DNA from: Xanthostigma xanthostigma
Taxonomy: Eukaryota > Arthropoda > Insecta > Raphidioptera > Raphidiidae
Assembly (NCBI GenBank): GCA_963575645.1
Contig: OY754469.1
Location: 44,474,753 to 44,538,752 of the forward strand
Length of the DNA: 64,000 bases
Reading direction: 5' to 3'
This document shows, one piece after another, positions 32,501 to 45,600 of the stretch. How positions within the stretch are numbered: the stretch's first letter is position 1; every line of letters starts with the position of its first letter. The position numbers and the translations under genes were made by a program. The notes below the pieces were generated by a model. It saw nothing but the letters and a program-made list of their open reading frames with translations. It ran no database searches and was not told the origin of the DNA.

Positions 32501-35500
32501 CGGAATCGATTCAGCTTGAAATTTTCTATAAGAGCGGTTAGTATAAAACAGTCCAAATATCGCTTAGTGTCTTAAAAAGTTGCAATTTTGCAAAACGGAT
32601 ATGAAAACAAGAAGAGATTTGCGATATTTGGCAAAATATATAATTTTTTTAGATATGCCTAATAGTGACGTGATTTATAGAAAAAAGTACGCTGAATCGA
32701 ATGGGACCAAGCGCACATTCGTATCTCTGTTAGTTTAGACGCTATGACGGTTTAAAGTGTAAAAAAATTTAAACAGTTAAAATTGCCTATATCTCCGAAA
32801 CCAAAAGAGATACAAGGTTGCGGGTGGTCGGAATCGATTCAGAATGACTTTTTCTATAAGTATGTGTAATATCAAGCGAATTTATTTTTCAAAAATTTCT
32901 CGATTATGTAAGAAGGGTACCCCCTTCTTACTTTTTCCGATTTTAAAAAAACACAAAAATCACTGTCATATTGTTCGAAAACGACTTACAACTGAGGTTA
33001 TTCTTATGTAAAAAATCGCGCTGAATCGATTCCGGCCACTCCCACATCTGTGTCATTAGTCGTTTGAAAGTTACGGCGCTTCTAAGTTTTTCTCAAAAAA
33101 ATATAAATAAAGGCCCATATCTCCGAAACTAAAGGTGATACTGGGTTGCGGATGGTCGGAATCGATTCAGCTTGAAATTTTCTATAAGATCGGTTAGTAT
33201 AAAACAGTCCAAATATCGCTTAGTGTCTTAAAAAGGTGCAATTTTGCAAAACGGATATGAAAACAAGAAGAGATTTGCGATATTTGGCAAAATATATAAT
33301 TTTTTTAGATATGCCTAATAGTGACGTGATTTATAGAAAAAAGTACGCTGAATCGAATGGGACCAAGCGCACATTCGTATCTCTGTTAGTTTAGACGCTA
33401 TGACGGTTTAAAGTGTAAAAAAATTTAAACAGTTAAAATTGCCTATATCTCCGAAACCAAAAGAGATACAAGGTTGCGGGTGGTCGGAATCGATTCAGAA
33501 TGACTTTTTCTATAAGTATGTGTAATATCAAGCGAATTTTTTTTTCAAAAATTTCTCGATTATGTAAGAAGGGTACCCCCTTCTTACTTTTTCCGATTTT
33601 AAAAAAACACAAAAATCACTGTCATATTGTTCGAAAACGACTTACAACTGAGGTTATTCTTATGTAAAAAATCGCGCTGAATCGATTCCGGCCACTGCCA
33701 CATCTGTGTCATTAGTCGTTTGAAAGTTACGGCGCTTTTAAGTTTTTCTCAAAAAAATATAAATAAAGGCCCATATCTCCGAAACTAAAGGTGATACTGT
33801 TTTGTGGAGCGTCGGAATCGATTCAGCTTGAAATTTTCTATAAGAGCGGTTAGTATAAAACAGTCGAAATATCGCTTAGTGTCTTAAAAAGTTGCAATTT
33901 TGCAAAACGGATATGAAAACAAGAAGAGATTTGCGATATTTGGCAAAATATATAATTTTTTTAGATATGCCTAATAGTGACGTGACTTATAGAAAAAAGT
34001 ACGCTGAATCGAATGGGACCAAGCGCACATTCGTAACTCTGTTAGTTTAGACGCTATGACGGTTTAAAGTGTAAAAAAATTTAAACAGTTAAAATTGGCT
34101 ATATCTCCGAAACCAAAAGAGATACAAAGTTGCGGGTGGTCGGAATCGATTCAGAATGACTTTTTCTATAAGTATGTGTAATATCAAGCGAATTTATTTT
34201 TCAAAAATTTCTCGATTATGTAAGAAGGGTACCCCCTTCTTACTTTTTCCGATTTTAAAAAAAACACAAAAATCACAGTCATATTGTTCGAAAACGACTT
34301 ACAACTGAGGTTATTCTTATGTAAAAAATCGCGCTGAATCGATTCCGGCCACTGCCACATCTGTGTCATTAGTCGTTTGAAAGTTACGGCGCTTTTAAGT
34401 TTTTCTCAAAAAAATATAAATAAAGGCCCATATCTCCGAAACTAAAGGTGATACTGGGTTGCGGATGGTCGGAATCGATTCAGCTTGAAATTTTCTATAA
34501 GATCGGTTAGTATAAAACAGTCCAAATATCGCTTAGTGTCTTAAAAAGTTGCAATTTTGCAAAACGGATATGAAAACAAGAAGAGATTTGCGATATTTGG
34601 CAAAATATATAATTTTTTTAGATATGCCTAATAGTGACGTGACTTATAGAAAAAAGTACGCTAAATCGAATGGGACCAAGCGCACATTCGTATCTCTGTT
34701 AGTTTAGACGCTATGACGGTTTAAAGTGTAAAAAAATTTAAACAGTTAAAATTGGCTATATCTCTGAAACCAAAAGAGATACAAGGTTGCGGGTGGTCGG
34801 AATCGATTCAGAATGACTTTTTCTATAAGTATGTGTAATATCAAGCGAATTTATTTTTCAAAAATTTCTCGATTATGTAAGAAGGGTACCCCCTTCTTAC
34901 TTTTTCCGATTTTAAAAAAACACAAAAATCACTGTCATATTGTTCGAAAACGACTTACAACTGAGGTTATTCTTATGTAAAAAATCGCGCTGAATCGATT
35001 CCGGCCACTGCCACATCTGTGTCATTAGTCGTTTGAAAGTTACGGCGCTTTTAAGTTTTTCTCAAAAAAATATAAATAAAGGCCCATATCTCCGAAACTA
35101 AAGGTGATACTGTTTTGCGGAGCGTCGGAATCGATTCAGCTTGAAATTTTCTATAAGAGCGGTTAGTATAAAACAGTCCAAATATCGCTTAGTGTCTTAA
35201 AAAGTTGCAATTTTGCAAAACGGATATGAAAACAAGAAGAGATTTGCGATATTTGGCAAAATATATAATTTTTTTAGATATGCCTAATAGTGACGTGACT
35301 TATAGAAAAAAGTACGCTGAATCGAATGGGACCAAGCGCACATTCGTAACTCTGTTAGTTTAGACGCTATGACGGTTTAAAGTGTAAAAAAATTTAAACA
35401 GTTAAAATTGGCTATATCTCCGAAACCAAAAGAGATACAAAGTTGCGGGTGGTCGGAATCGATTCAGAATGACTTTTTCTATAAGTATGTGTAATATCAA

Positions 35501-38500
35501 GCGAATTTATTTTTCAAAAATTTCTCGATTATGTAAGAAGGGTACCCCCTTCTTACTTTTTCCGATTTTAAAAAAAACACAAAAATCACAGTCATATTGT
35601 TCGAAAACGACTTACAACTGAGGTTATTCTTATGTAAAAAATCGCGCTGAATCGATTCCGGCCACTGCCACATCTGTGTCATTAGTCGTTTGAAAGTTAC
35701 GGCGCTTTTAAGTTTTTCTCAAAAAAATATAAATAAAGGCCCATATCTCCGAAACTAAAGGTGATACTGGGTTGCGGATGGTCGGAATCGATTCAGCTTG
35801 AAATTTTCTATAAGATCGGTTAGTATAAAACAGTCCAAATATCGCTTAGTGTCTTAAAAAGTTGCAATTTTGCAAAACGGATATGAAAACAAGAAGAGAT
35901 TTGCGATATTTGGCAAAATATATAATTTTTTTAGATATGCCTAATAGTGACGTGACTTATAGAAAAAAGTACGCTAAATCGAATGGGACCAAGCGCACAT
36001 TCGTATCTCTGTTAGTTTAGACGCTATGACGGTTTAAAGTGTAAAAAAATTTAAACAGTTAAAATTGGCTATATCTCTGAAACCAAAAGAGATACAAGGT
36101 TGCGGGTGGTCGGAATCGATTCAGAATGACTTTTTCTATAAGTATGTGTAATATCAAGCGAATTTATTTTTCAAAAATTTCTCGATTATGTAAGAAGGGT
36201 ACCCCCTTCTTACTTTTTCCGATTTTAAAAAAACACAAAAATCACTGTCATATTGTTCGAAAACGACTTACAACTGAGGTTATTCTTATGTAAAAAATCG
36301 CGCTGAATCGATTCCGGCCACTGCCACATCTGTGTCATTAGTCGTTTGAAAGTTACGGCGCTTTTAAGTTTTTCTCAAAAAAATATAAATAAAGGCCCAT
36401 ATCTCCGAAACTAAAGGTGATACTGTTTTGCGGAGCGTCGGAATCGATTCAGCTTGAAATTTTCTATAAGAGCGGTTAGTATAAAACAGTCCAAATATCG
36501 CTTAGTGTCTTAAAAAGTTGCAATTTTGCAAAACGGATATGAAAACAAGAAGAGATTTGCGATATTTGGCAAAATATATAATTTTTTTAGATATGCCTAA
36601 TAGTGACGTGACTTATAGAAAAAAGTACGCTGAATCGAATGGGACCAAGCGCACATTCGTATCTCTGTTAGTTTAGACGCTATGACGGTTTAAAGTGTAA
36701 AAAAATTTAAACAGTTAAAATTGGCTATATCTCTGAAACCAAAAGAGATACAAGGTTGCGGGTGGTCGGAATCGATTCAGAATGACTTTTTCTATAAGTA
36801 TGTGTAATATCAAGCGAATTTATTTTTCAAAAATTTCTCGATTATGTAAGAAGGGTACCCCCTTCTTACTTTTTTAGATTTTAAAAAAACACAAAAATCA
36901 CTGTCATATTGTTCGAAAACGACTTACAACTGAGGTTATTCTTATGTAAAAAATCGCGCTAAATCGATTCCGGCCAATCCCACATCTGTGTCATTAGTCG
37001 TTTGAAAGTTACGGCGCTTTTAAGTTTTTCTCAAAAAAATATAAATAAAGGCCCATATCTCCGAAACTAAAGGTGATACTGGGTTGCGGATGGTCGGAAT
37101 CGATTCAGCTTGAAATTTTCTATAAGATCGGTTAGTATAAAACAGTCCAAATATCGCTTAGTGTCTTAAAAAGTTGCAATTTTGCAACACGGATATGAAA
37201 ACAAGAAGAGATTTGCGATATTTGGCAAAATATATAATTTTTTTAGATATGCCTAATAGTGACGTGACTTATAGAAAAAAGTACGCTGAATCGAATGGGA
37301 CCAAGCGCACATTCGTAACTCTGTTAGTTTAGACGCTATGACGGTTTAAAGTGTAAAAAAATTTAAACAGTTAAAATTGGCTATATCTCCGAAACCAAAA
37401 GAGATACAAGGTTGCGGGTGGTCGGAATCGATTCAGAATGACTTTTTCTATAAGTATGTGTAATATCAAGCGAATTTATTTTTCAAAAATTTCTCGATTA
37501 TGTAAGAAGGGTACCCCCTTCTTACTTTTTCCGATTTTAAAAAAACACAAAAATCACTGTCATATTGTTCGAAAACGACTTACAACTGAGGTTATTCTTA
37601 TGTAAAAAATCGCGCTGAATCGATTCCGGCCACTGCCACATCTGTGTCATTAGTCGTTTGAAAGTTACGGCGCTTTTAAGTTTTTCTCAAAAAAATATAA
37701 ATAAAGGCCCATATCTCCGAAACTAAAGGTGATACTGTTTTGCGGAGCGTCGGAATCGATTCAGCTTGAAATTTTCTATAAGAGCGGTTAGTATAAAACA
37801 GTCCAAATATCGCTTAGTGTCTTAAAAAGTTGCAATTTTGCAAAACGGATATGAAAACAAGAAGAGATTTGCGATATTTGGCAAAATATATAATTTTTTT
37901 AGATATGCCTAATAGTGACGTGACTTATAGAAAAAAGTACGCTGAATCGAATGGGACCAAGCGCACATTCGTATCTCTGTTAGTTTAGACGCTATGACGG
38001 TTTAAAGTGTAAAAAAATTTAAACAGTTAAAATTGGCTATATCTCTGAAACCAAAAGAGATACAAAGTTGCGGGTGGTCGGAATCGATTCAGAATGACTT
38101 TTTCTATAAGTATGTGTAATATCAAGCGAATTTATTTTTCAAAAATTTCTCGATTATGTAAGAAGGGTACCCCCTTCTTACTTTTTTAGATTTTAAAAAA
38201 ACACAAAAATCACTGTCATATTGTTCGAAAACGACTTACAACTGAGGTTATTCTTATGTAAAAAATCGCGCTAAATCGATTCCGGCCAATCCCACATCTG
38301 TGTCATTAGTCGTTTGAAAGTTACGGCGCTTTTAAGTTTTTCTCAAAAAAATATAAATAAAGGCCCATATCTCCGAAACTAAAGGTGATACTGGGTTGCG
38401 GATGGTCGGAATCGATTCAGCTTGAAATTTTCTATAAGATCGGTTAGTATAAAACAGTCCAAATATCGCTTAGTGTCTTAAAAAGGTGCAATTTTGCAAA

Positions 38501-41397
38501 ACGGATATGAAAACAAGAAGAGATTTGCGATATTTGGCAAAATATATAATTTTTTTAGATATGCCTAATAGTGACGTGATTTATAGAAAAAAGTACGCTG
38601 AATCGAATGGGACCAAGCGCACATTCGTATCTCTGTTAGTTTAGACGCTATGACGGTTTAAAGTGTAAAAAAATTTAAACAGTTAAAATTGCCTATATCT
38701 CCGAAACCAAAAGAGATACAAGGTTGCGGGTGGTCGGAATCGATTCAGAATGACTTTTTCTATAAGTATGTGTAATATCAAGCGAATTTATTTTTCAAAA
38801 ATTTCTCGATTATGTAAGAAGGGTACCCCCTTCTTACTTTTTCCGATTTTAAAAAAACACAAAAATCACTGTCATATTGTTCGAAAACGACTTACAACTG
38901 AGGTTATTCTTATGTAAAAAATCGCGCTGAATCGATTCCGGCCACTCCCACATCTGTGTCATTAGTCGTTTGAAAGTTACGGCGCTTTTAAGTTTTTCTC
39001 AAAAAAATATAAATAAAGGCCCATATCTCCGAAACTAAAGGTGATACTGTTTTGCGGAGCGTCGGAATCGATTCAGCTTGAAATTTTCTATAAGAGCGGT
39101 TAGTATAAAACAGTCCAAATATCGCTTAGTGTCTTAAAAAGTTGCAATTTTGCAAAACGGATATGAAAACAAGAAGAGATTTGCGATATTTGGCAAAATA
39201 TATAATTTTTTTAGATATGCCTAATAGTGACGTGACTTATAGAAAAAAGTACGCTGAATCGAATGGGACCAAGCGCACATTCGTAACTCTGTTAGTTTAG
39301 ACGCTATGACGGTTTAAAGTGTAAAAAAATTTAAACAGTTAAAATTGGCTATATCTCCGAAACCAAAAGAGATACAAGGTTGCGGGTGGTCGGAATCGAT
39401 TCAGAATGACTTTTTCTATAAGTATGTGTAATATCAAGCGAATTTATTTTTCAAAAATTTCTCGATTATGTAAGAAGGGTACCCCCTTCTTACTTTTTTA
39501 GATTTTAAAAAAACACAAAAATCACTGTCATATTGTTCGAAAACGACTTACAACTGAGGTTATTCTTATGTAAAAAATCGCGCTAAATCGATTCCGGCCA
39601 ATCCCACATCTGTGTCATTAGTCGTTTGAAAGTTACGGCGCTTTTAAGTTTTTCTCAAAAAAATATAAATAAAGGCCCATATCTCCGAAACTAAAGGTGA
39701 TACTGGGTTGCGGATGGTCGGAATCGATTCAGCTTGAAATTTTCTATAAGATCGGTTAGTATAAAACAGTCCAAATATCGCTTAGTGTCTTAAAAAGGTG
39801 CAATTTTGCAAAACGGATATGAAAACAAGAAGAGATTTGCGATATTTGGCAAAATATATAATTTTTTTAGATATGCCTAATAGTGACGTGATTTATAGAA
39901 AAAAGTACGCTGAATCGAATGGGACCAAGCGCACATTCGTATCTCTGTTAGTTTAGACGCTATGACGGTTTAAAGTGTAAAAAAATTTAAACAGTTAAAA
40001 TTGCCTATATCTCCGAAACCAAAAGAGATACAAGGTTGCGGGTGGTCGGAATCGATTCAGAATGACTTTTTCTATAAGTATGTGTAATATCAAGCGAATT
40101 TATTTTTCAAAAATTTCTCGATTATGTAAGAAGGGTACCCCCTTCTTACTTTTTCCGATTTTAAAAAAACACAAAAATCACAGTCATATTGTTCGAAAAC
40201 GACTTACAACTGAGGTTATTCTTATGTAAAAAATCGCGCTGAATCGATTCCGGCCACTGCCACATCTGTGTCATTAGTCGTTTGAAAGTTACGGCGCTTT
40301 TAAGTTTTTCTCAAAAAAATATAAATAAAGGCCCATATCTCCGAAACTAAAGGTGATACTGTTTTGCGGAGCGTCGGAATCGATTCAGCTTGAAATTTTC
40401 TATAAGAGCGGTTAGTATAAAACAGTCCAAATATCGCTTAGTGTCTTAAAAAGTTGCAATTTTGCAAAACGGATATGAAAACAAGAAGAGATTTGCGATA
40501 TTTGGCAAAATATATAATTTTTTTAGATATGCCTAATAGTGACGTGACTTATAGAAAAAAGTACGCTGAATCGAATGGGACCAAGCGCACATTCGTAACT
40601 CTGTTAGTTTAGACGCTATGACGGTTTAAAGTGTAAAAAAATTTAAACAGTTAAAATTGCCTATATCTCCGAAACCAAAAGAGATACAAGGTTGCGGGTG
40701 GTCGGAATCGATTCAGAATGACTTTTTCTATAAGTATGTGTAATATCAAGCGAATTTATTTTTCAAAAATTTCTCGATTATGTAAGAAGGGTACCCCCTT
40801 CTTACTTTTTCCGATTTTAAAAAAACACAAAAATCACAGTCATATTGTTCGAAAACGACTTACAACTGAGGTTATTCTTATGTAAAAAATCGCGCTGAAT
40901 CGATTCCGGCCACTGCCACATCTGTGTCATTAGTCGTTTGAAAGTTACGGCGCTTTTAAGTTTTTCTCAAAAAAATATAAATAAAGGCCCATATCTCCGA
41001 AACTAAAGGTGATACTGTTTTGTGGAGCGTCGGAATCGATTCAGCTTGAAATTTTCTATAAGAGCGGTTAGTATAAAACAGTCCAAATATCGCTTAGTGT
41101 CTTAAAAAGTTGCAATTTTGCAAAACGGATATGAAAACAAGAAGAGATTTGCGATATTTGGCAAAATATATAATTTTTTTAGATATGCCTAATAGTGACG
41201 TGACTTATAGAAAAAAGTACGCTGAATCGAATGGGACCAAGCGCACATTCGTATCTCTGTTAGTTTAGACGCTATGACGGTTTAAAGTGTAAAAAAATTT
41301 AAACAGTTAAAATTGGCTATATCTCTGAAACCAAAAGAGATACAAGGTTGCGGGTGGTCGGAATCGATTCAGAATGACTTTTTCTATAAGTATGTTA
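20548..41397 (+). repeat. Satellite array, first block: ~31.8 monomers of 656 bp
   Basis: Head-to-tail monomers start at 20548, 21204, 21860, 22516, 23172, 23829, 24485, 25142 and so on to 40891, all spaced 656 or 657 bp. Each begins CGCGCTGAATCGATTCCGG (or CTAAATCG) and ends TTATGTAAAAAAT. The monomer is two ~328-bp related halves, visible as paired blocks: GGCCCATATCTCCGAAACTA at ~+99 and GGCTATATCTCCGAAACCAA at ~+427, each followed by a GTCGGAATCGATTCAG block. There are two main monomer types. One has GGGTTGCGGATGG and GATCGG; the other has GTTTTGCGGAGCG and GAGCGG. Further switches are CCGATTTT or TAGATTTT and CACTGCC or CAATCCC. The 61-codon reverse ORFs that recur here are chance readings of one monomer version. 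Confidence 0.97.
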
Positions 41398-42601
41398 TTC
41401 AAAGCAATGGCACGTCAATCCGGTGTCGGAGAGGCAACCGGATGGCGAGTGGTAATCTGGGCCTATGAGTGGTGCAGAACCCCCTGGTAGCGGCCAAAGT
41501 GACCCCAAATGGACGGGGGCGGCGATATGGGGGTGGGGCAAAATCGAAAAATGTTTGAAAAGGCAACCGGATAAAAATGCGGTTGCATTGAAGGAAATAC
41601 CCTAATTATATAATAATTTTTTTTTGCCATCCGAACCACGCGGGCCGTTTTTGCACTAGCAAATGAAAAAAAAATTAAAAAAAAACTGAAAAAGCAACCG
41701 CTTCAAAATTAGTGAGCATACTTATTGACACCACCAAACGTTGGAAAAAAATTGCCATCCGATCCTGATGGGCAGTTTCGGAGAAACAACCCTTCAAAGT
41801 CGCCGAAAAACACTTTTTTTCGATTTTTTCAACAATAAGTAAAAAAAACACACTAAAAATTGTTCAAATCGGATGGCATTCGAAATTTATACTGTCCTAA
41901 GTACAAATAATAGTGTGTATCAATGCCATCCGATTTCGATTAAATTTACCCCTATTTAGCCACCCCCAAAACTCATGAAAACAACAATTTTATGCAGCGT
42001 ATGGCATTATTTTTATTGTTATTGAGTTTTGGGGGTTGGCTAAATAGGGGTAAATTTAATCAAAATCGGATGGCATTGATTCACACTATTATTTGTACTT
42101 AGGACAGTATAAATTTCGAATGCCATCCGATTTGAACAATTTTTAGTGTGTTTTTTTTACTTATTGTTGAAAAAATCGAAAATAACGGTTTTTCGGCGAC
42201 TTTGAGGGGTTGTTTCTCCGAAACTGCCCATCAGGATCGGATGGCAATTTTTTTCCAACGTTTGGTGGTGTCAATAAGTATGCTCACTAATTTTGAAGCG
42301 GTTGCCTTTTCAGTTTTTTTTTTATTTTTTTTTTATTCGCTAGTGCAAAAACGGCCCGCGTGGTTCGGATGGCAAAAAAAATTTATTATATAATTAGGGT
42401 ATTTCCTTTAATGCAACCGCATTTTTATCCGGTTGCCTTTTCAAACATTTTTCGATTTTTCCCCACCCCCATATCGCCGCCCCCGTCCATTTGGGGTCAC
42501 TTTGGCCGCTACCAGGGGGTTCTGCACCACTCATAGGCCCAGATTACCACTCGCCATCCGGTTGCCTCTCCGACACCGGATTGACGTGCCATTGCTTTGA
42601 A
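41398..42601. mobile_element. 1204-bp palindromic (fold-back) element inserted in the satellite
   Basis: The ends are TTCAAAGCAATGGCACGTCA and its exact reverse complement. The arms (41398-41975 and 42023-42601) are near-identical inverted copies around a 47-bp spacer. The left flank TATGTTA (41391-41397) and right flank TATGTGTA (42602-42609) both derive from the satellite's TATGTGTAATATC. This fits an 8-bp target duplication with one base lost, or a 5-bp TATGT duplication. The arms hold repeated TGCCATCCG/CGGATGGCA and GCAACCGG motifs. No transposase is encoded; the 81-codon ORF at 42148-42393 is a chance reading. The superfamily is unknown; hAT-like is possible if 8 bp is right. Confidence 0.9.
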
Positions 42602-45600
42602 TATGTGTAATATCAAGCGAATTTATTTTTCAAAAATTTCTCGATTATGTAAGAAGGGTACCCCCTTCTTACTTTTTTAGATTTTAAAAAAACACAAAAA
42701 TCACTGTCATATTGTTCGAAAACGACTTACAACTGAGGTTATTCTTATGTAAAAAATCGCGCTAAATCGATTCCGGCCAATCCCACATCTGTGTCATTAG
42801 TCGTTTGAAAGTTACGGCGCTTTTAAGTTTTTCTCAAAAAAATATAAATAAAGGCCCATATCTCCGAAACTAAAGGTGATACTGGGTTGCGGATGGTCGG
42901 AATCGATTCAGCTTGAAATTTTCTATAAGATCGGTTAGTATAAAACAGTCCAAATATCGCTTAGTGTCTTAAAAAGGTGCAATTTTGCAAAACGGATATG
43001 AAAACAAGAAGAGATTTGCGATATTTGGCAAAATATATAATTTTTTTAGATATGCCTAATAGTGACGTGATTTATAGAAAAAAGTACGCTGAATCGAATG
43101 GGACCAAGCGCACATTCGTATCTCTGTTAGTTTAGACGCTATGACGGTTTAAAGTGTAAAAAAATTTAAACAGTTAAAATTGCCTATATCTCCGAAACCA
43201 AAAGAGATACAAGGTTGCGGGTGGTCGGAATCGATTCAGAATGACTTTTTCTATAAGTATGTGTAATATCAAGCGAATTTTTTTTTCAAAAATTTCTCGA
43301 TTATGTAAGAAGGGTACCCCCTTCTCAGTTTTTCCGATTTTAAAAAAACACAAAAATCACTGTCATATTGTTCGAAAACGACTTACAACTGAGGTTATTC
43401 TTATGTAAAAAATCGCGCTGAATCGATTCCGGCCACAGCCACATCTGTGTCATTAGTCGTTTGAAAGTTACGGCGCTTTTAAGTTTTTCTCAAAAAAATA
43501 TAAATAAAGGCCCATATCTCCGAAACTAAAGGTGATACTGTTTTGCGGAGCGTCGGAATCGATTCAGCTTGAAATTTTCTATAAGAGCGGTTAGTATAAA
43601 ACAGTCCAAATATCGCTTAGTGTCTTAAAAAGTTGCAATTTTGCAAAACGGATATGAAAACAAGAAGAGATTTGCGATATTTGGCAAAATATATAATTTT
43701 TTTAGATATGCCTAATAGTGACGTGACTTATAGAAAAAAGTACGCTGAATCGAATGGGACCAAGCGCACATTCGTAACTCTGTTAGTTTAGACGCTATGA
43801 CGGTTTAAAGTGTAAAAAAATTTAAACAGTTGAAATTGGCTATATCTCCGAAACCAAAAGAGATACAAAGTTGCGGGTGGTCGGAATCGATTCAGAATGA
43901 CTTTTTCTATAAGTATGTGTAATATCAAGCGAATTTATTTTTCAAAAATTTCTCGATTATGTAAGAAGGGTACCCCCTTCTTACTTTTTCCGATTTTAAA
44001 AAAACACAAAAATCACTGTCATATTGTTCGAAAACGACTTACAACTGAGGTTATTCTTATGTAAAAAATCGCGCTGAATCGATTCCGGCCACTGCCACAT
44101 CTGTGTCATTAGTCGTTTGAAAGTTACGGCGCTTTTAAGTTTTTTTCAAAAAAATATAAATAAAGGCCCATATCTCCGAAACTAAAGGTGATACTGGGTT
44201 GCGGATGGTCGGAATCGATTCAGCTTGAAATTTTCTATAAGATCGGTTAGTATAAAACAGTCCAAATATCGCTTAGTGTCTTAAAAAGTTGCAATTTTGC
44301 AACACGGATATGAAAACAAGAAGAGATTTGCAATATTTGGCAAAATATATAATTTTTTTAGATATGCCTAATAGTGACGTGACTTATAGAAAAAAGTACG
44401 CTGAATCGAATGGGACCAAGCGCACATTCGTATCTCTGTTAGTTTAGACGCTATGACGGTTTAAAGTGTAAAAAAATTTAAACAGTTAAAATTGGCTATA
44501 TCTCTGAAACCAAAAGAGATACAAGGTTGCGGGTGGTCGGAATCGATTCAGAATGACTTTTTCTATAAGTATGTGTAATATCAAGCGAATTTATTTTTCA
44601 AAAATTTCTCGATTATGTAAGAAGGGTACCCCCTTCTTACTTTTTTAGATTTTAAAAAAACACAAAAATCACTGTCATATTGTTCGAAAACGACTTACAA
44701 CTGAGGTTATTCTTATGTAAAAAATCGCGCTAAATCGATTCCGGCCAATCCCACATCTGTGTCATTAGTCGTTTGAAAGTTACGGCGCTTTTAAGTTTTT
44801 CTCAAAAAAATATAAATAAAGGCCCATATCTCCGAAACTAAAGGTGATACTGGGTTGCGGATGGTCGGAATCGATTCAGCTTGAAATTTTCTATAAGATC
44901 GGTTAGTATAAAACAGTCCAAATATCGCTTAGTGACTTAAAAAGTTGCAATTTTGCAACACGGATATGAAAACAAGAAGAGATTTGCGATATTTGGCAAA
45001 ATATATAATTTTTTTAGATATGCCTAATAGTGACGTGACTTATAGAAAAAAGTACGCTGAATCGAATGGGACCAAGCGCACATTCGTATCTCTGTTAGTT
45101 TAGACGCTATGACGGTTTAAAGTGTAAAAAAATTTAAACAGTTAAAATTGGCTATATCTCTGAAACCAAAAGAGATACAAGGTTGCGGGTGGTCGGAATC
45201 GATTCAGAATGACTTTTTCTATAAGTATGTGTAATATCAAGCGAATTTATTTTTCAAAAATTTCTCGATTATGTAAGAAGGGTACCCCCTTCTTACTTTT
45301 TTAGATTTTAAAAAAACACAAAAATCACTGTCATATTGTTCGAAAACGACTTACAACTGAGGTTATTCTTATGTAAAAAATCGCGCTAAATCGATTCCGG
45401 CCAATCCCACATCTGTGTCATTAGTCGTTTGAAAGTTACGGCGCTTTTAAGTTTTTCTCAAAAAAATATAAATAAAGGCCCATATCTCCGAAACTAAAGG
45501 TGATACTGGGTTGCGGATGGTCGGAATCGATTCAGCTTGAAATTTTCTATAAGATCGGTTAGTATAAAACAGTCCAAATATCGCTTAGTGTCTTAAAAAG

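Noticed and set aside
23683-35682. Recurrent identical 61-codon reverse-strand ORF in the satellite
   Set aside because: It is a chance reading frame of one monomer version. Most monomers break it through a one-base change in an A-run, and it has no motif.
42148-42393. 81-codon ORF inside the palindromic element
   Set aside because: It lies wholly in one arm, is dominated by homopolymer-coded Phe and Lys, and the other arm does not preserve it in any meaningful way.
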